Notes: generated by a model from the sequence alone, not told the origin. Positions 1 through 7,625 are shown, counted from the stretch's first letter. The stretch: DNA of 13,494 nucleotides from Chlorobiota bacterium (GCA_008363265.1 RHKR01000043.1:1-13494); one strand, 5' to 3'. Program-made: numbers and translations.

Positions 1-24
1 CCGGCAATTCCGGATATCAGATAC

Positions 25-1578
25 ATGGAAGACAGGATCAATTTTTCAAAGGTGCTCTCCGGGGCAACATTTGGTATAGACGCTTTTCTGGTGGAGATCG
101 AAACCCACCTTGAGAAGGCAATGCTCGCTTTTACTATCGTCGGCTTGCCCGACAACGCGGTGAAGGAGAGCCGCGAACGGGTAACTGCAGCAATAAAGAA
201 CTGCGGACTTAAGTTTCCGGGGAAGAAGATCACAATTAACATGGCCCCCGCAGACATGAAAAAAGAGGGGAGCTCGTTCGACCTACCGATAGCTGTCGGC
301 ATTCTCTCCGCAGATGGTCTCATACCCCAATCACAGCTTGAAAGCACGATTTTTCTCGGTGAACTCTCACTCGATGGTTCACTCCGTCCCGTTAAAGGGG
401 CCCTGCCGCTCGCCGTGGCTGCGAGACAGAAAGGGATAAGACGTGTCATCCTCCCTGAGGAATCGGTTAAGGAGGCATCGATAGTTGAAGGGGTGGATGT
501 TTACGGTTTCAGGAATTTCGCCGGCCTTTTTAAGTTTTTGACCGGTCAACTCGATCAGAGACCTGTTGTTACCGACACTTCAGAGCTCTTCGGATTTCTT
601 AACAAATACAACCTCGATTTCGCGGATGTCCGTGGTCAGGAGAATGTAAAGCGGGCCCTCGAAGTGGCGGCCGCGGGTGGGCATAACATCCTGATGATCG
701 GTCCTCCCGGTAGCGGTAAAACCATGCTCGCCAAAAGGCTGCCTTCGATTTTGCCTCCGCTGTCGTTCGATGAAGCGCTTGAGACCACAAAGATATACTC
801 GATCGCGGGGATACTTCCGCGGGGTACGGCGCTGATAACCGAGAGGCCGTTCAGGAGCCCGCACCACACGGTATCCGATGCAGCGATGGTCGGCGGAGGA
901 TCAGTCCCCCGGCCGGGTGAAGTGTCGTTTGCTCATTTCGGGGTGCTTTTCCTTGATGAATTCCCCGAATTCAGAAAGAATGTGATCGAAGTGTTGCGTC
1001 AACCGCTTGAAGATTCCGTGGTTACCGTGAGCCGCTCAAAAATGACTCTTTCTTTCCCTGCCAACTTCATGCTCGCCGCGGCGATGAACCCCTGTCCGTG
1101 CGGCTACTACACTGATCCCTCACGTGATTGCAGGTGCAATGGAAATCAGATACAGAAGTATATGAGCAAAATATCGGGCCCGCTGCTCGACAGGATCGAT
1201 ATCCACATCGAAGTGCCGGCCGTTAAATACAAAGACCTTTCATCATCCCACAGGGGTGAACCCTCAGAAGCGATCCGCGACAGGGTGATCCGTGCCCGTG
1301 AAGTTCAGCGGGAAAGGTTCAAAGACCATAAACATATCTGGAACAATGCCGACATGGGGAGCAAGGAGGTGCGCCACTACTGCCACCTCGACGATGCCGG
1401 TGCCTCACTTCTGAAAACCGCGATGACCCGGCTCGGACTCTCCGCACGTGCCTACGACCGTATTCTCAAGGTTTCAAGAACAATAGCCGATCTCGAAGGC
1501 GACGCTCACATTAACGCGGCGCATGTCTCCGAGGCGATACAATACAGAACGCTCGACAGGGAGTTGTGGAATGAGTAG
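25..1578 (+). CDS. comM: ComM/YifB-family Mg-chelatase-like AAA+ ATPase
   Basis: 517 aa, the full family length. The N-terminal part (about residues 1-175) is the Lon-protease-like S5 fold typical of YifB/ComM. The AAA+ core follows, with Walker A GPPGSGKT at 226-233 and Walker B VLFLDEFPEF at 307-316. A cysteine cluster (C357, C359, C369, C371) sits in NPCPCGYY...DCRC, and the C-terminal Mg-chelatase-type helical domain covers about 415-510. In Gram-negative bacteria ComM is a hexameric helicase that promotes branch migration during natural transformation. That is family knowledge; competence is not shown here. The ATG at 25 was chosen because family members start just before FSKV/FGIDA. The frame stays open to the window edge and no clear Shine-Dalgarno is visible, so a slightly longer N-terminus cannot be excluded. 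The gene converges on the YD-repeat operon with a gap of only 22 bases. Confidence 0.95.
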   Translation: MEDRINFSKVLSGATFGIDAFLVEIETHLEKAMLAFTIVGLPDNAVKESRERVTAAIKNCGLKFPGKKITINMAPADMKKEGSSFDLPIAVGILSADGLIPQSQLESTIFLGELSLDGSLRPVKGALPLAVAARQKGIRRVILPEESVKEASIVEGVDVYGFRNFAGLFKFLTGQLDQRPVVTDTSELFGFLNKYNLDFADVRGQENVKRALEVAAAGGHNILMIGPPGSGKTMLAKRLPSILPPLSFDEALETTKIYSIAGILPRGTALITERPFRSPHHTVSDAAMVGGGSVPRPGEVSFAHFGVLFLDEFPEFRKNVIEVLRQPLEDSVVTVSRSKMTLSFPANFMLAAAMNPCPCGYYTDPSRDCRCNGNQIQKYMSKISGPLLDRIDIHIEVPAVKYKDLSSSHRGEPSEAIRDRVIRAREVQRERFKDHKHIWNNADMGSKEVRHYCHLDDAGASLLKTAMTRLGLSARAYDRILKVSRTIADLEGDAHINAAHVSEAIQYRTLDRELWNE

Positions 1579-1600
1579 GGGGAACGGTTAAAGCGAAGTC

Positions 1601-2443
1601 TTACTTGTGAAAAGTAACTTCCCTTATCTCCGTGTGCCAGGTTTCCGAGCCTTTGGTACCGCGTTCAGACTTGGTTTTGATGAGGATCAGAATGCCGTCC
1701 TTGGTGTAGAGGTATTCGGTAACTGAATTATAGCCTTTCCCCGAGGTGGTGGCTTTAACCAGACGGCGGCTTGCGTCGTAAGTGTATTTTGTGGTGTTTC
1801 CGGGGGTTTTGCCCGCGAATTCCTTCATTTCGATGATATTTCCTGCCTGATCGTATTTGTATTCCACCCTTCTGTCCCCCTCTGAACGAAGAATCAGTCT
1901 TTCATTTTTATCGAATTGCCACGAGAGGGAATCCGTGGCTGAAGTGTCGGCTGAGAATATCCTGTTAATCGATGCAAGTTTACCGGCCTTGCTGTAAAAA
2001 TACCTGTACGCGTTTTTCACCGAAGCGGAGGCAATATCGTAAACCTGCGCTTCACCGGTCCGGCCGGCTGAGTCGCGTGAGAAGTAGAGGCGCTCCACCG
2101 GGGTTGACAGGGTATCGGAGAGGGGACGGAACCTGACTATTCTCTCGACACTTCCTGATCCCGAATAATAGAACGAGTCAACCGTGGTGCCCGTGGAGTC
2201 GGTTACAGTAACCGCTATCGGAAAACCCTTGGGAGAGTAGTTGACCAGGGTTTTCACCTTTGCCTTTCCGGAGGGAATACCGTCCTTGGCGGTTGAGTAA
2301 AAACCGGCTTTTTCGGTTTCGATCTTTTTTGAGGAGATGTACTTTACATGCCCAGGCTGAAGGAGTTCACCGTGTGGGATGAACTCCTGCGCCTGAAGCG
2401 AAATTGCAAATAAAATGATTAGGGATAAGGCTCTTGCTGTCAT
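1601..2443 (-). CDS. Secreted YD-repeat-like protein, paralogue 1 (last gene of the tandem operon)
   Basis: 280 aa. A Sec signal peptide is visible (MTARALSLIILFAISLQA, cleavage before QEFIP). The mature part is beta-rich with degenerate YD-type repeats such as YKYDQAGNI and YTYDASRRL, in the style of Rhs/wall-associated repeat proteins. The protein is far too short to be an Rhs toxin, and no toxin tip or core-associated domain is visible. It shares its signal peptide/QxxIP junction and overall plan with the next two genes, so the three are paralogues. Its ATG overlaps the stop of the upstream gene as TGATG, implying translational coupling. It is probably periplasmic or surface exposed. The precise function is unknown. 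Confidence 0.85.
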   Translation of the reverse strand: MTARALSLIILFAISLQAQEFIPHGELLQPGHVKYISSKKIETEKAGFYSTAKDGIPSGKAKVKTLVNYSPKGFPIAVTVTDSTGTTVDSFYYSGSGSVERIVRFRPLSDTLSTPVERLYFSRDSAGRTGEAQVYDIASASVKNAYRYFYSKAGKLASINRIFSADTSATDSLSWQFDKNERLILRSEGDRRVEYKYDQAGNIIEMKEFAGKTPGNTTKYTYDASRRLVKATTSGKGYNSVTEYLYTKDGILILIKTKSERGTKGSETWHTEIREVTFHK

Positions 2444-3297
2444 CAGAACCGTGTGTAAAAGTATTGATTAACTTCGTACTCAGGAGAGCCGCTTGGCTTT
2501 GGGTTGAATGTCCGCCTGGTTTTTGTGACAAGACCATTTTCGTCGATCTCGTTGAATTCTTCGAGTGCAAACGCGTCACCTTCCATCCGGGATGAGAGTG
2601 TATTAGCCATCCCGTCATACTCTTTGGTTGTCACGTAAGTGGAAGAGAGCATTTCCATGGTCTCCTTTACGGGCAGTCCAATTTTATCGTATTCGTAAAC
2701 TATCGTATAGTTGGGATGGGTTTTCCTGACCAGCAATCCAGCCTCATAGTGGTAATAAGCCGAGGGATTTGAATAGGCACCTGTTGAGATAACCGAATCA
2801 GTTACCATTGCAAGTTCGCCATCGGAATTGTATGAATAAAGGTACTTGTTTGTCACGGCTCCGCCCGGATTTTCATTCCCTTTTTCGAATCTGTCGATGA
2901 AGTTGATCCTGCCGTCTTTCCGGTTGATGAAAAGAGTAACGGAAGTGGTGCTGACATCATCGCCCGAACCGGTGGTTTCCGTTTCGAAGATATTCTGAAT
3001 TTCACCCGCGCTGTTGTAGGCATACTCGATCTTGCGGGTTAACTGCCATTCAGGATTGAATGAGGTTACTTTAAGAAGTTTACCCTCTTTGTTGAACTCA
3101 AAGGTCTCTTTCCAGATGTTCTCATTCGAGGCCGGTTCAAATGAATTATCAGCCTTGAAAGCTTCGATCGTAAGGTATTTAATGCCGTTCATTTTCATTT
3201 TCGCGGCAAAAGCGGGCTCCATTTCGTCAAAATAGGGAATAAAATCCTGGGCGAACAGGGATGTAGCGAATGCCAGTAGAATAAATAATCTCTTCAT
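2443..3297 (-). CDS. Secreted YD-repeat-like protein, paralogue 2
   Basis: 284 aa. The signal peptide is MKRLFILLAFATSLFA, followed by QDFIPYFDEMEP, matching the A/Q-x-x-I-P junction of its two neighbours. Degenerate YD-like units run through the mature part (KIEYAYNSAGEIQN, KYLYSYNSDGELAM, IVYEYDKIGLPV, TTKEYDGMANTL). It ends with an aromatic strand (NQYFYTRF), similar to the end of paralogue 3. Translation starts 10 bases after the upstream stop, with a strong AGAGGAG ribosome-binding site five bases before the ATG. The stop overlaps the next start (TGATG). It is the middle gene of a three-gene operon of secreted paralogues. I do not recognise a specific function. Confidence 0.85.
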   Translation of the reverse strand: MKRLFILLAFATSLFAQDFIPYFDEMEPAFAAKMKMNGIKYLTIEAFKADNSFEPASNENIWKETFEFNKEGKLLKVTSFNPEWQLTRKIEYAYNSAGEIQNIFETETTGSGDDVSTTSVTLFINRKDGRINFIDRFEKGNENPGGAVTNKYLYSYNSDGELAMVTDSVISTGAYSNPSAYYHYEAGLLVRKTHPNYTIVYEYDKIGLPVKETMEMLSSTYVTTKEYDGMANTLSSRMEGDAFALEEFNEIDENGLVTKTRRTFNPKPSGSPEYEVNQYFYTRF

Positions 3298-3307
3298 GGG
3301 GCTCCTC

Positions 3308-4162
3308 TTAGATTGTCATATAAGTGTAACTTACGAGAAAGTAGCTTGGGGATGCTTCATCCGCACCTTTATAAACAGTTTTCTCCTGCATTTTCAGGCC
3401 TGATTTGGAGTATTTGAAGTCAGTTTTCTGGTCACTGAAAGAAGATTTGTATTCCTCTTTACTGATATTTCCGCTTTTGTCATAAGTGTAGACCGAGGTT
3501 TCCTCCATCGCGGTGCTCAGTGTGTGTTTCTTTGTGAGATTTCCCTTTTTGTCGTAGACATACTGAACTTCACCGATCGCGGTGGTCTTCTTGAAAAGTT
3601 TTCCCTTTTTGTCGAAGTAGTAAACATCCTTGATGTCGTGAGGTTCTATCCCGGGTTCGGGCATCAGGGAATCGACGATCGTTACAAGTTTCCCTTTTTT
3701 GTCGTAGTTGTACTTGACGATCCAGCTGGTATAAACCCCGTTGGGAGTATGATCGATCCTTTCGATCTGGAGCGGGTTTCCTTTGGCATCGTAAGTGAAT
3801 CGGGATATCTGGTGAATCTCCGGATTTGGCGACAATTCGAGACCGGGGCTCTGTTTGTAGACAGATTCTGTCAGGAGGTCACCTTTATAAGTGTAGGTGT
3901 AAAGTTCATTCTCGCCGCCGGCGAAATTTTTATAGACTATTTTTGTAACCTTGCCATCGGAATCAAAATCGACAAGATACTCGTGGGAGTTTTTTTCCTC
4001 TTCGAACTTGCTGTTCGTCGCGAAATGCTTGATCAGCAACTGTTTGATCTTCTCTTTCTTGATCTTCGCGCGGTATTCCTTCGTCTGATACTCCGGGTGC
4101 GGGATAACATCCTGTGCGGAAAGGGTAAATACTGCCAGAAGCAGCATAAGAACTATACGCAT
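3308..4162 (-). CDS. Secreted YD-repeat-like protein, paralogue 3 (first gene of the tandem operon)
   Basis: 284 aa. The signal peptide is MRIVLMLLLAVFTLSA, followed by QDVIPHPEYQ. The YD repeats are clearest here: FTYDAKGN (123-130), YDKKGK (153-158), FDKKGK (183-188), YDKKGN (203-208) and YDKSGN (227-232), so each unit is a short beta-hairpin. The protein is lysine-rich compared with its two downstream paralogues. The start is supported by AAGGA six bases before the ATG. It is the promoter-proximal gene of the operon. A candidate promoter lies in the AT-rich 4200-4240 segment. The function is unknown; a structural or surface role is plausible. Confidence 0.85.
   Translation of the reverse strand: MRIVLMLLLAVFTLSAQDVIPHPEYQTKEYRAKIKKEKIKQLLIKHFATNSKFEEEKNSHEYLVDFDSDGKVTKIVYKNFAGGENELYTYTYKGDLLTESVYKQSPGLELSPNPEIHQISRFTYDAKGNPLQIERIDHTPNGVYTSWIVKYNYDKKGKLVTIVDSLMPEPGIEPHDIKDVYYFDKKGKLFKKTTAIGEVQYVYDKKGNLTKKHTLSTAMEETSVYTYDKSGNISKEEYKSSFSDQKTDFKYSKSGLKMQEKTVYKGADEASPSYFLVSYTYMTI
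3540..3707 (-). repeat. Three near-identical coding repeats within paralogue 3
   Basis: The + strand string TTTCCCTTTTTGTCG recurs at 3540, 3600 and (with one extra T) 3689. On the minus strand each copy encodes the [Y/F]DKKG[K/N] core of a YD unit. This suggests recent internal duplication of the repeat unit. Confidence 0.75.
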
Positions 4163-4207
4163 TCACATTCCTTATGATTAAATGTTTGATTGTTTGGAAT
4201 AATTCGA

Positions 4208-4240
4208 ATAAAGTATTATAAATTTACGAAAATTTTACAA
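4208..4240 (-). promoter_or_regulatory. Candidate promoter of the YD-repeat operon
   Basis: On the minus strand a TTG (4240-4238) is followed after 22 bases by TACTTTAT (4215-4208), close to the Bacteroidota TTG-N19-23-TAnnTTTG pattern. An overlapping TATAAT sits at 4220-4215. The implied start site is near 4201, giving a leader of roughly 40 bases before the ATG at 4162. The region is AT-rich, so chance matches are likely. Confidence 0.3.
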
Positions 4241-4284
4241 TTCAGTGTGTGAGTTTGTTCCGGGAAGGTACCGGATGGAAGCGG

Positions 4285-4312
4285 AAAAGAGGGGGAAGTG
4301 AGGGTCTTCCCC
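4285..4312 (-). terminator. Intrinsic terminator of the kinase/receiver-HEPN operon
   Basis: A perfect 7-bp inverted repeat, GGGGAAG (4292-4298) and CTTCCCC (4306-4312), encloses a 7-base loop. On the minus strand it is followed by CTCTTTT. It begins about 18 bases after the stop at 4330. The + strand side is also followed by TTTT, so it may act in both directions. It separates this operon from the YD-repeat operon. Confidence 0.65.
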
Positions 4313-4329
4313 TTTTGTTCAGAATATTA

Positions 4330-5397
4330 TCAACGTCTCGAGTAAAGCAGTTCGCGGAGGTCCCTGTTCCCTTTCCCCTCAGAATTTTTAGCAATCGCCT
4401 CGATCTCACCGGTTTTGATCCCATCCCATTTCCCTTTGTTCGCGTACAACGCCAGCGCGATGCTGCAGTAGAGAACATTGCTGAGGCCGACGTCGAAAAA
4501 TTCATTGGGATGGACTGAGCTGTTTCTGTAGAAGTTCACTTTGTAGCCTGCTTTGGCGTAATACTCCGGAGTAAAGGAAACAATTGTCGTCAAGGCTGTA
4601 ACCTTATTACCGATTTCCCAATTCTCCGATTTCCCAATTAATTTAGCGATTGCCGGTTGATTACGGTTTGAGGCTGATAGAATTTCCTGATCTGTCTTTA
4701 CCCCTCTGCAGAACAATTCGAGACACCTGTGATAAAGTTGTATTACGAGACGGTGAATGATTTTTTCTGCATCCAGATTCTCTGTTTTCTTGAGTAGATA
4801 AAGTATAGACTCCAGATTGGAAATAATCTCGTACTGAAAACCCATATTTTCAATAGGGTCCGATGAGAATTTGGCGTTCGCCACAGATTCTTTGAAAATA
4901 TTATGATTTGCCCAAATATCCCAAAGTACTTTTTCCTTTTCCAATCTGTTGAAGAGTTCCTCAAAATTTTTGTTGACCCACTCAATATCACCACCGTCAG
5001 TGTGTGATTTATCAAATGTCTTTATGACCAATCCCTTTGAGAGAAGTTCTTCATATCCCTCCCACAGGTCCGCGGCCTTGAATTGACCTGAATAGGTATA
5101 GATATGCGTCAGGTTTGAAATTTCAAAGGCTTTTCTTATCAGTTGAAAGCCGGAATCACGCTTACCACCCTTGCGGTCCTCGGTAAAATCAATATCGCAG
5201 AAAAAGACCTCATATGGATTATTGTTCTTCCTGTAATCTTCGAGAATCTGGTCCGCCTTAACAAATGATTCTGCCTTGGTGATGTCAAAGGTGTCGTTGT
5301 TGCCGTATTTTTCAAGTTCATAATCGCGAAGATTATCGGTGATTATGTCCCTGGCCTCTTTTGTGTCCTCAGCAACCAAAATTCTAATCTTTTTCAT
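4330..5397 (-). CDS. Receiver-domain protein with C-terminal HEPN-like domain
   Basis: 355 aa. Residues 3-130 look like a CheY-type receiver: acidic pair E10/D11 after a hydrophobic strand, likely phospho-acceptor D68 in VFFCDID (D70 is an alternative), T101/S103 in IYTYSG, and conserved Lys K126 in VIKTFDK. A 12-residue charged insertion follows D70. No HTH or known output domain is present. Residues about 140-355 are all-helical and end with YRNSSVHPNEFF followed by a long hydrophobic helix. R291-N292-x3-H296 fits the R[N/D/H]x3-4H signature of HEPN ribonucleases, placed as usual just before the last helix. The inferred role is a phosphorylation-controlled RNase or RNA-binding effector. The gene overlaps the kinase gene by 14 bases and has AAGGA six bases before its ATG. 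The receiver call is firm; the HEPN call rests on motif and position only. Confidence 0.8.
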   Translation of the reverse strand: MKKIRILVAEDTKEARDIITDNLRDYELEKYGNNDTFDITKAESFVKADQILEDYRKNNNPYEVFFCDIDFTEDRKGGKRDSGFQLIRKAFEISNLTHIYTYSGQFKAADLWEGYEELLSKGLVIKTFDKSHTDGGDIEWVNKNFEELFNRLEKEKVLWDIWANHNIFKESVANAKFSSDPIENMGFQYEIISNLESILYLLKKTENLDAEKIIHRLVIQLYHRCLELFCRGVKTDQEILSASNRNQPAIAKLIGKSENWEIGNKVTALTTIVSFTPEYYAKAGYKVNFYRNSSVHPNEFFDVGLSNVLYCSIALALYANKGKWDGIKTGEIEAIAKNSEGKGNRDLRELLYSRR

Positions 5398-6313
5398 ATT
5401 GTATCCTTTTGGCGAAATTCAATCTTACTTTGGTGGTGTCGGACTCCTCGTCCCTGAAGTATCGAGTCTCTATTTTTAACAGGTCGACCCACTTTTTCAC
5501 AACGCGCATACCTACCTTGGAAGATTTTGGCATGTTTTCCGGGTCATCCATTAAATTTTTGTTAAACCAGTCAGCCAGTTTCTCAGAGATTGCTCCATTG
5601 TTAAAGATTTCCATCTCAACGAAATTAGCAGTTTCGTTGATACTCACTTCCACTTTGGGGTCATCTTCCGAGGTGTGCTTCATTGCGTTGCGGATCAGAT
5701 CTTTAACTATCAGAGGAATTGCATCCACAAATTCCTTTGTGATGCTTATTGTGGATTCACCTGATTTTGAAACCGGGATTTTCATACTCATCACGAGGTC
5801 CTGGTGTTCATCAGAGGATAGCCTTAGAGTGGAGATTCCATCTTTTATCAGTTCGATCTGCTGTTGAACAACTTCTTGCAGATCAAGTTCAGCGAATTCG
5901 TTGCTGTATGTTACATCCTTTCTCCTGAGATACAACAACAGCAACTGGGTAAGGTCTCTGATTTGCTTTGTGTGGTAGCTGGCCTTTTTAATTTTCGGGT
6001 TGTCAAGGAATTTTGACATTGCAGAAACTGCGACATAGACATCGGTGTTAATTGAGTGGGCGAGTTCGTCAACAATACGCTCCCAGGATTCGGCCTGCGT
6101 CTGGAGTTCTTTTTCCCGAAGGAGAGAGCCAACATTAAACTGCTTGGCCTCACCTAGTTCGCGGATATAATTGTTGAGATTTTTTTCCTTTTCGATTTCT
6201 CTCAAGCGGGTATTTTGGAGCTCTATCTTAAGACGATTAATTTCACGCTCAAGATCGCTAATTCTCTGTTCCTTGTTCTCTTCCACTTTCATATTCCCTG
6301 ATTTTCTCTTCAA
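5384..6313 (-). CDS. Soluble histidine-kinase-like protein (DHp + HATPase_c)
   Basis: 309 aa with no signal peptide or membrane segment. Residues about 12-75 form a charged coiled coil. A DHp-like helix pair follows, with candidate phospho-His H86 in DELAHSINTDVY. A GHKL ATPase domain covers about 190-300: N-box KDLIRNAMKHT at 204-214, a G1-like NNGAIS at 238-243 (canonical D of DxGxG replaced by N), and G2-like KVGMRVVKKW at 266-275. With no sensor domain of its own, input probably comes from a partner, plausibly the 405-aa protein encoded just upstream. Its output is probably the adjacent receiver-HEPN protein. The start is ambiguous. TTG at 6313 has GAGGA four bases upstream; ATG at 6292 has AGGGA closer by. 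Either start overlaps the upstream gene, so translation is probably coupled. The weak G1 box leaves open reduced kinase activity. Confidence 0.8.
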   Translation of the reverse strand: MKRKSGNMKVEENKEQRISDLEREINRLKIELQNTRLREIEKEKNLNNYIRELGEAKQFNVGSLLREKELQTQAESWERIVDELAHSINTDVYVAVSAMSKFLDNPKIKKASYHTKQIRDLTQLLLLYLRRKDVTYSNEFAELDLQEVVQQQIELIKDGISTLRLSSDEHQDLVMSMKIPVSKSGESTISITKEFVDAIPLIVKDLIRNAMKHTSEDDPKVEVSINETANFVEMEIFNNGAISEKLADWFNKNLMDDPENMPKSSKVGMRVVKKWVDLLKIETRYFRDEESDTTKVRLNFAKRIQYEKD

Positions 6314-7475
6314 TTATTCCTCTAAAAAGGTTGCCTGGATTCCTGTCCAAATTAAATACGGGTGAATATTCCTGCATAAGGGAATCGAAATTGAGTTTGA
6401 GATAATCATAATCCTCAACTAAAAATGAAACCGCCAGATTCTCTTTCGCCCACTCCCAAACATCAATATCCCCCAAGAAGGCTTTAAGAATTTTTGTTAA
6501 TTCATATGATTCCTGAGTGAATATCTTGCCATAAACCTGCTTTAAGTCGGACACGGCCATAAAAATGATCTGACTCCGTAAAGAGACATAAGTTTTTGCC
6601 TCCTTAACTGGAAATTCATTCCCTACGAAAGAGAAAACAAGCAAACCGGAAAGATTTCCAGCCTGCAAAGGGAAATTGTCAATACTAGATTTGTTATTTA
6701 AACTTGAGGTGATTCTTTCGCTTATTGGTAAAATGTTGATTTGTGAACCATCGAATTTTAAGGTTTCAGGGAAGGCCGCAGAGATTTTCTCGATTGTATG
6801 AGAACTGTAGGGTTTCGTCATACCATAATCTTCTGAACTTAAGTTTAGTTTTAACAACAATTGCTTAGTATCTTCCGTTGAGTGTTTTCTGCTAAGTCTA
6901 ATTAAGTGATTAAGGAATCGCACTGGATTCATACTGTCTGATGCCGAGACTTCAATTGAAACGACAAGATCCATTTTGTTATCTATAGCAGATTTGGACT
7001 GAAGGACGAATTTCTCTGGGAAAGCGTCCACAATTGTGGTAATTATTTCAGGCGGGAATTGCTTAAACTCTCTATCTCCTAGTCCAAGATACACCTGAAG
7101 ATCGTGCCTTAATTGCCTCTCCAGAACACCGACAGTTAGGTTCTTCCTGTTTCGGGAATTGAATATTTCAATCAAGATATCAGACGCCAACTCGAGAAAA
7201 TAATCTTTTGAACAAAATATTAGTTGCGAAAACTGATTGTTACTTATTTGAAAATAATAAATTGGAGCACCATACACATAATCTATGTAAAAAAAGTGGT
7301 GGTGTCTCAGCATCAGATGGGTCTCGAAAGGAATAACCAGAAATTGTTTGACTTCATCCTGACTAAAAAATCTATCTTCAGATTTTAATAGATTGTACAA
7401 AGATTGAACGTATCTCTCAGAGCCGGGCTTTTTGTTAATAAGTGCCATTCCTTTGTAGAGCTCTTCGGTGGTCAT
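6258..7475 (-). CDS. Unrecognised 405-aa protein, first gene of the sigma-54-driven operon
   Basis: I do not recognise this family. The start is placed at ATG 7475 (MTTEELYKG), because GGAG lies six bases upstream. An in-frame TTG at 7487 would place the ribosome-binding site inside the gene. The protein is cytosolic with no signal peptide or membrane helix. An aromatic stretch (HHHFFYIDYVYGAPIYYF, about 58-75) precedes a helical region. Two similar segments, IVDAFPEKFVL (about 148-158) and ISAAFPETLKF (about 231-241), suggest an internally duplicated small domain. The C-terminal 100 residues are acidic and helical. The gene overlaps the kinase gene by 35-56 bases. As the first gene behind the sigma-54 promoter, before a kinase lacking a sensor, it may be the sensor or adaptor of the relay; this is inference. 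It is the most AT-rich gene in the window. Confidence 0.75.
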   Translation of the reverse strand: MTTEELYKGMALINKKPGSERYVQSLYNLLKSEDRFFSQDEVKQFLVIPFETHLMLRHHHFFYIDYVYGAPIYYFQISNNQFSQLIFCSKDYFLELASDILIEIFNSRNRKNLTVGVLERQLRHDLQVYLGLGDREFKQFPPEIITTIVDAFPEKFVLQSKSAIDNKMDLVVSIEVSASDSMNPVRFLNHLIRLSRKHSTEDTKQLLLKLNLSSEDYGMTKPYSSHTIEKISAAFPETLKFDGSQINILPISERITSSLNNKSSIDNFPLQAGNLSGLLVFSFVGNEFPVKEAKTYVSLRSQIIFMAVSDLKQVYGKIFTQESYELTKILKAFLGDIDVWEWAKENLAVSFLVEDYDYLKLNFDSLMQEYSPVFNLDRNPGNLFRGIIEEKIREYESGREQGTEN

Positions 7476-7560
7476 TTTCTTCTCCAAAATTCCAATAATT
7501 AATCAACTAAATTAAACACTTTCAAGTTAATCGGGGTATTCACTCCCGTGCATTAGTTGC

Positions 7561-7577
7561 TCCAATAACCGTGCCAA
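7561..7577 (-). promoter_or_regulatory. Sigma-54 (-24/-12) promoter of the minus-strand operon
   Basis: The minus strand reads TTGGCACGGTTATTGGA. Against the consensus YTGGCACGrN3TTGCW it differs only at the C of the -12 GC, which is G here. The GG to -12 G spacing is exactly 10 bases. The predicted start site is near 7550, giving a leader of about 75 bases before ATG 7475. It points away from a sigma-54 activator gene encoded next door, which strongly supports function. Confidence 0.8.
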
Positions 7578-7595
7578 AGCGAGAAAGGGCCTGAG

Positions 7596-7625
7596 TTGAG
7601 CAAATAGGGTGAACTCTTGCGCAAA
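7596..7625. promoter_or_regulatory. Candidate activator-binding boxes (paired TTGnGCAAA)
   Basis: TTGAGCAAA (7596-7604) and TTGCGCAAA (7617-7625) are identical except for one base. They lie 21 bp apart start to start, two helical turns, and each contains a full or near palindrome (TTGCGCAA). They lie about 19-48 bp upstream of the -24 element and overlap the possible -35 of the activator gene. They could therefore serve operon activation and autoregulation. Enhancer sites usually lie somewhat further upstream. Confidence 0.45.

Noticed and set aside
1601..4162. Rhs/contact-dependent toxin locus
   Set aside because: The proteins are too short and have no Rhs core motif, variable toxin tip or immunity gene.
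3524..4177. 217-aa + strand open frame opposite YD-repeat paralogue 3
   Set aside because: Antisense shadow of a gene with signal peptide, ribosome-binding site and repeats; its translation shows no recognisable domain.
4249..4518. Complementary small open frames around the end of the receiver-HEPN gene (both strands)
   Set aside because: They overlap the terminator hairpin and the receiver-HEPN coding region, with no ribosome-binding site or recognisable protein features.
7476..7487. TTG start at 7487 for the 405-aa gene
   Set aside because: The GGAG ribosome-binding site for ATG 7475 lies within these bases, so ATG 7475 is the better start.
7593..7616. Inverted repeat GAGTT...AACTC in the divergent spacer
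   Set aside because: Five-base arms with a 14-base gap are easily explained by chance; the paired TTGnGCAAA boxes are a stronger signal.
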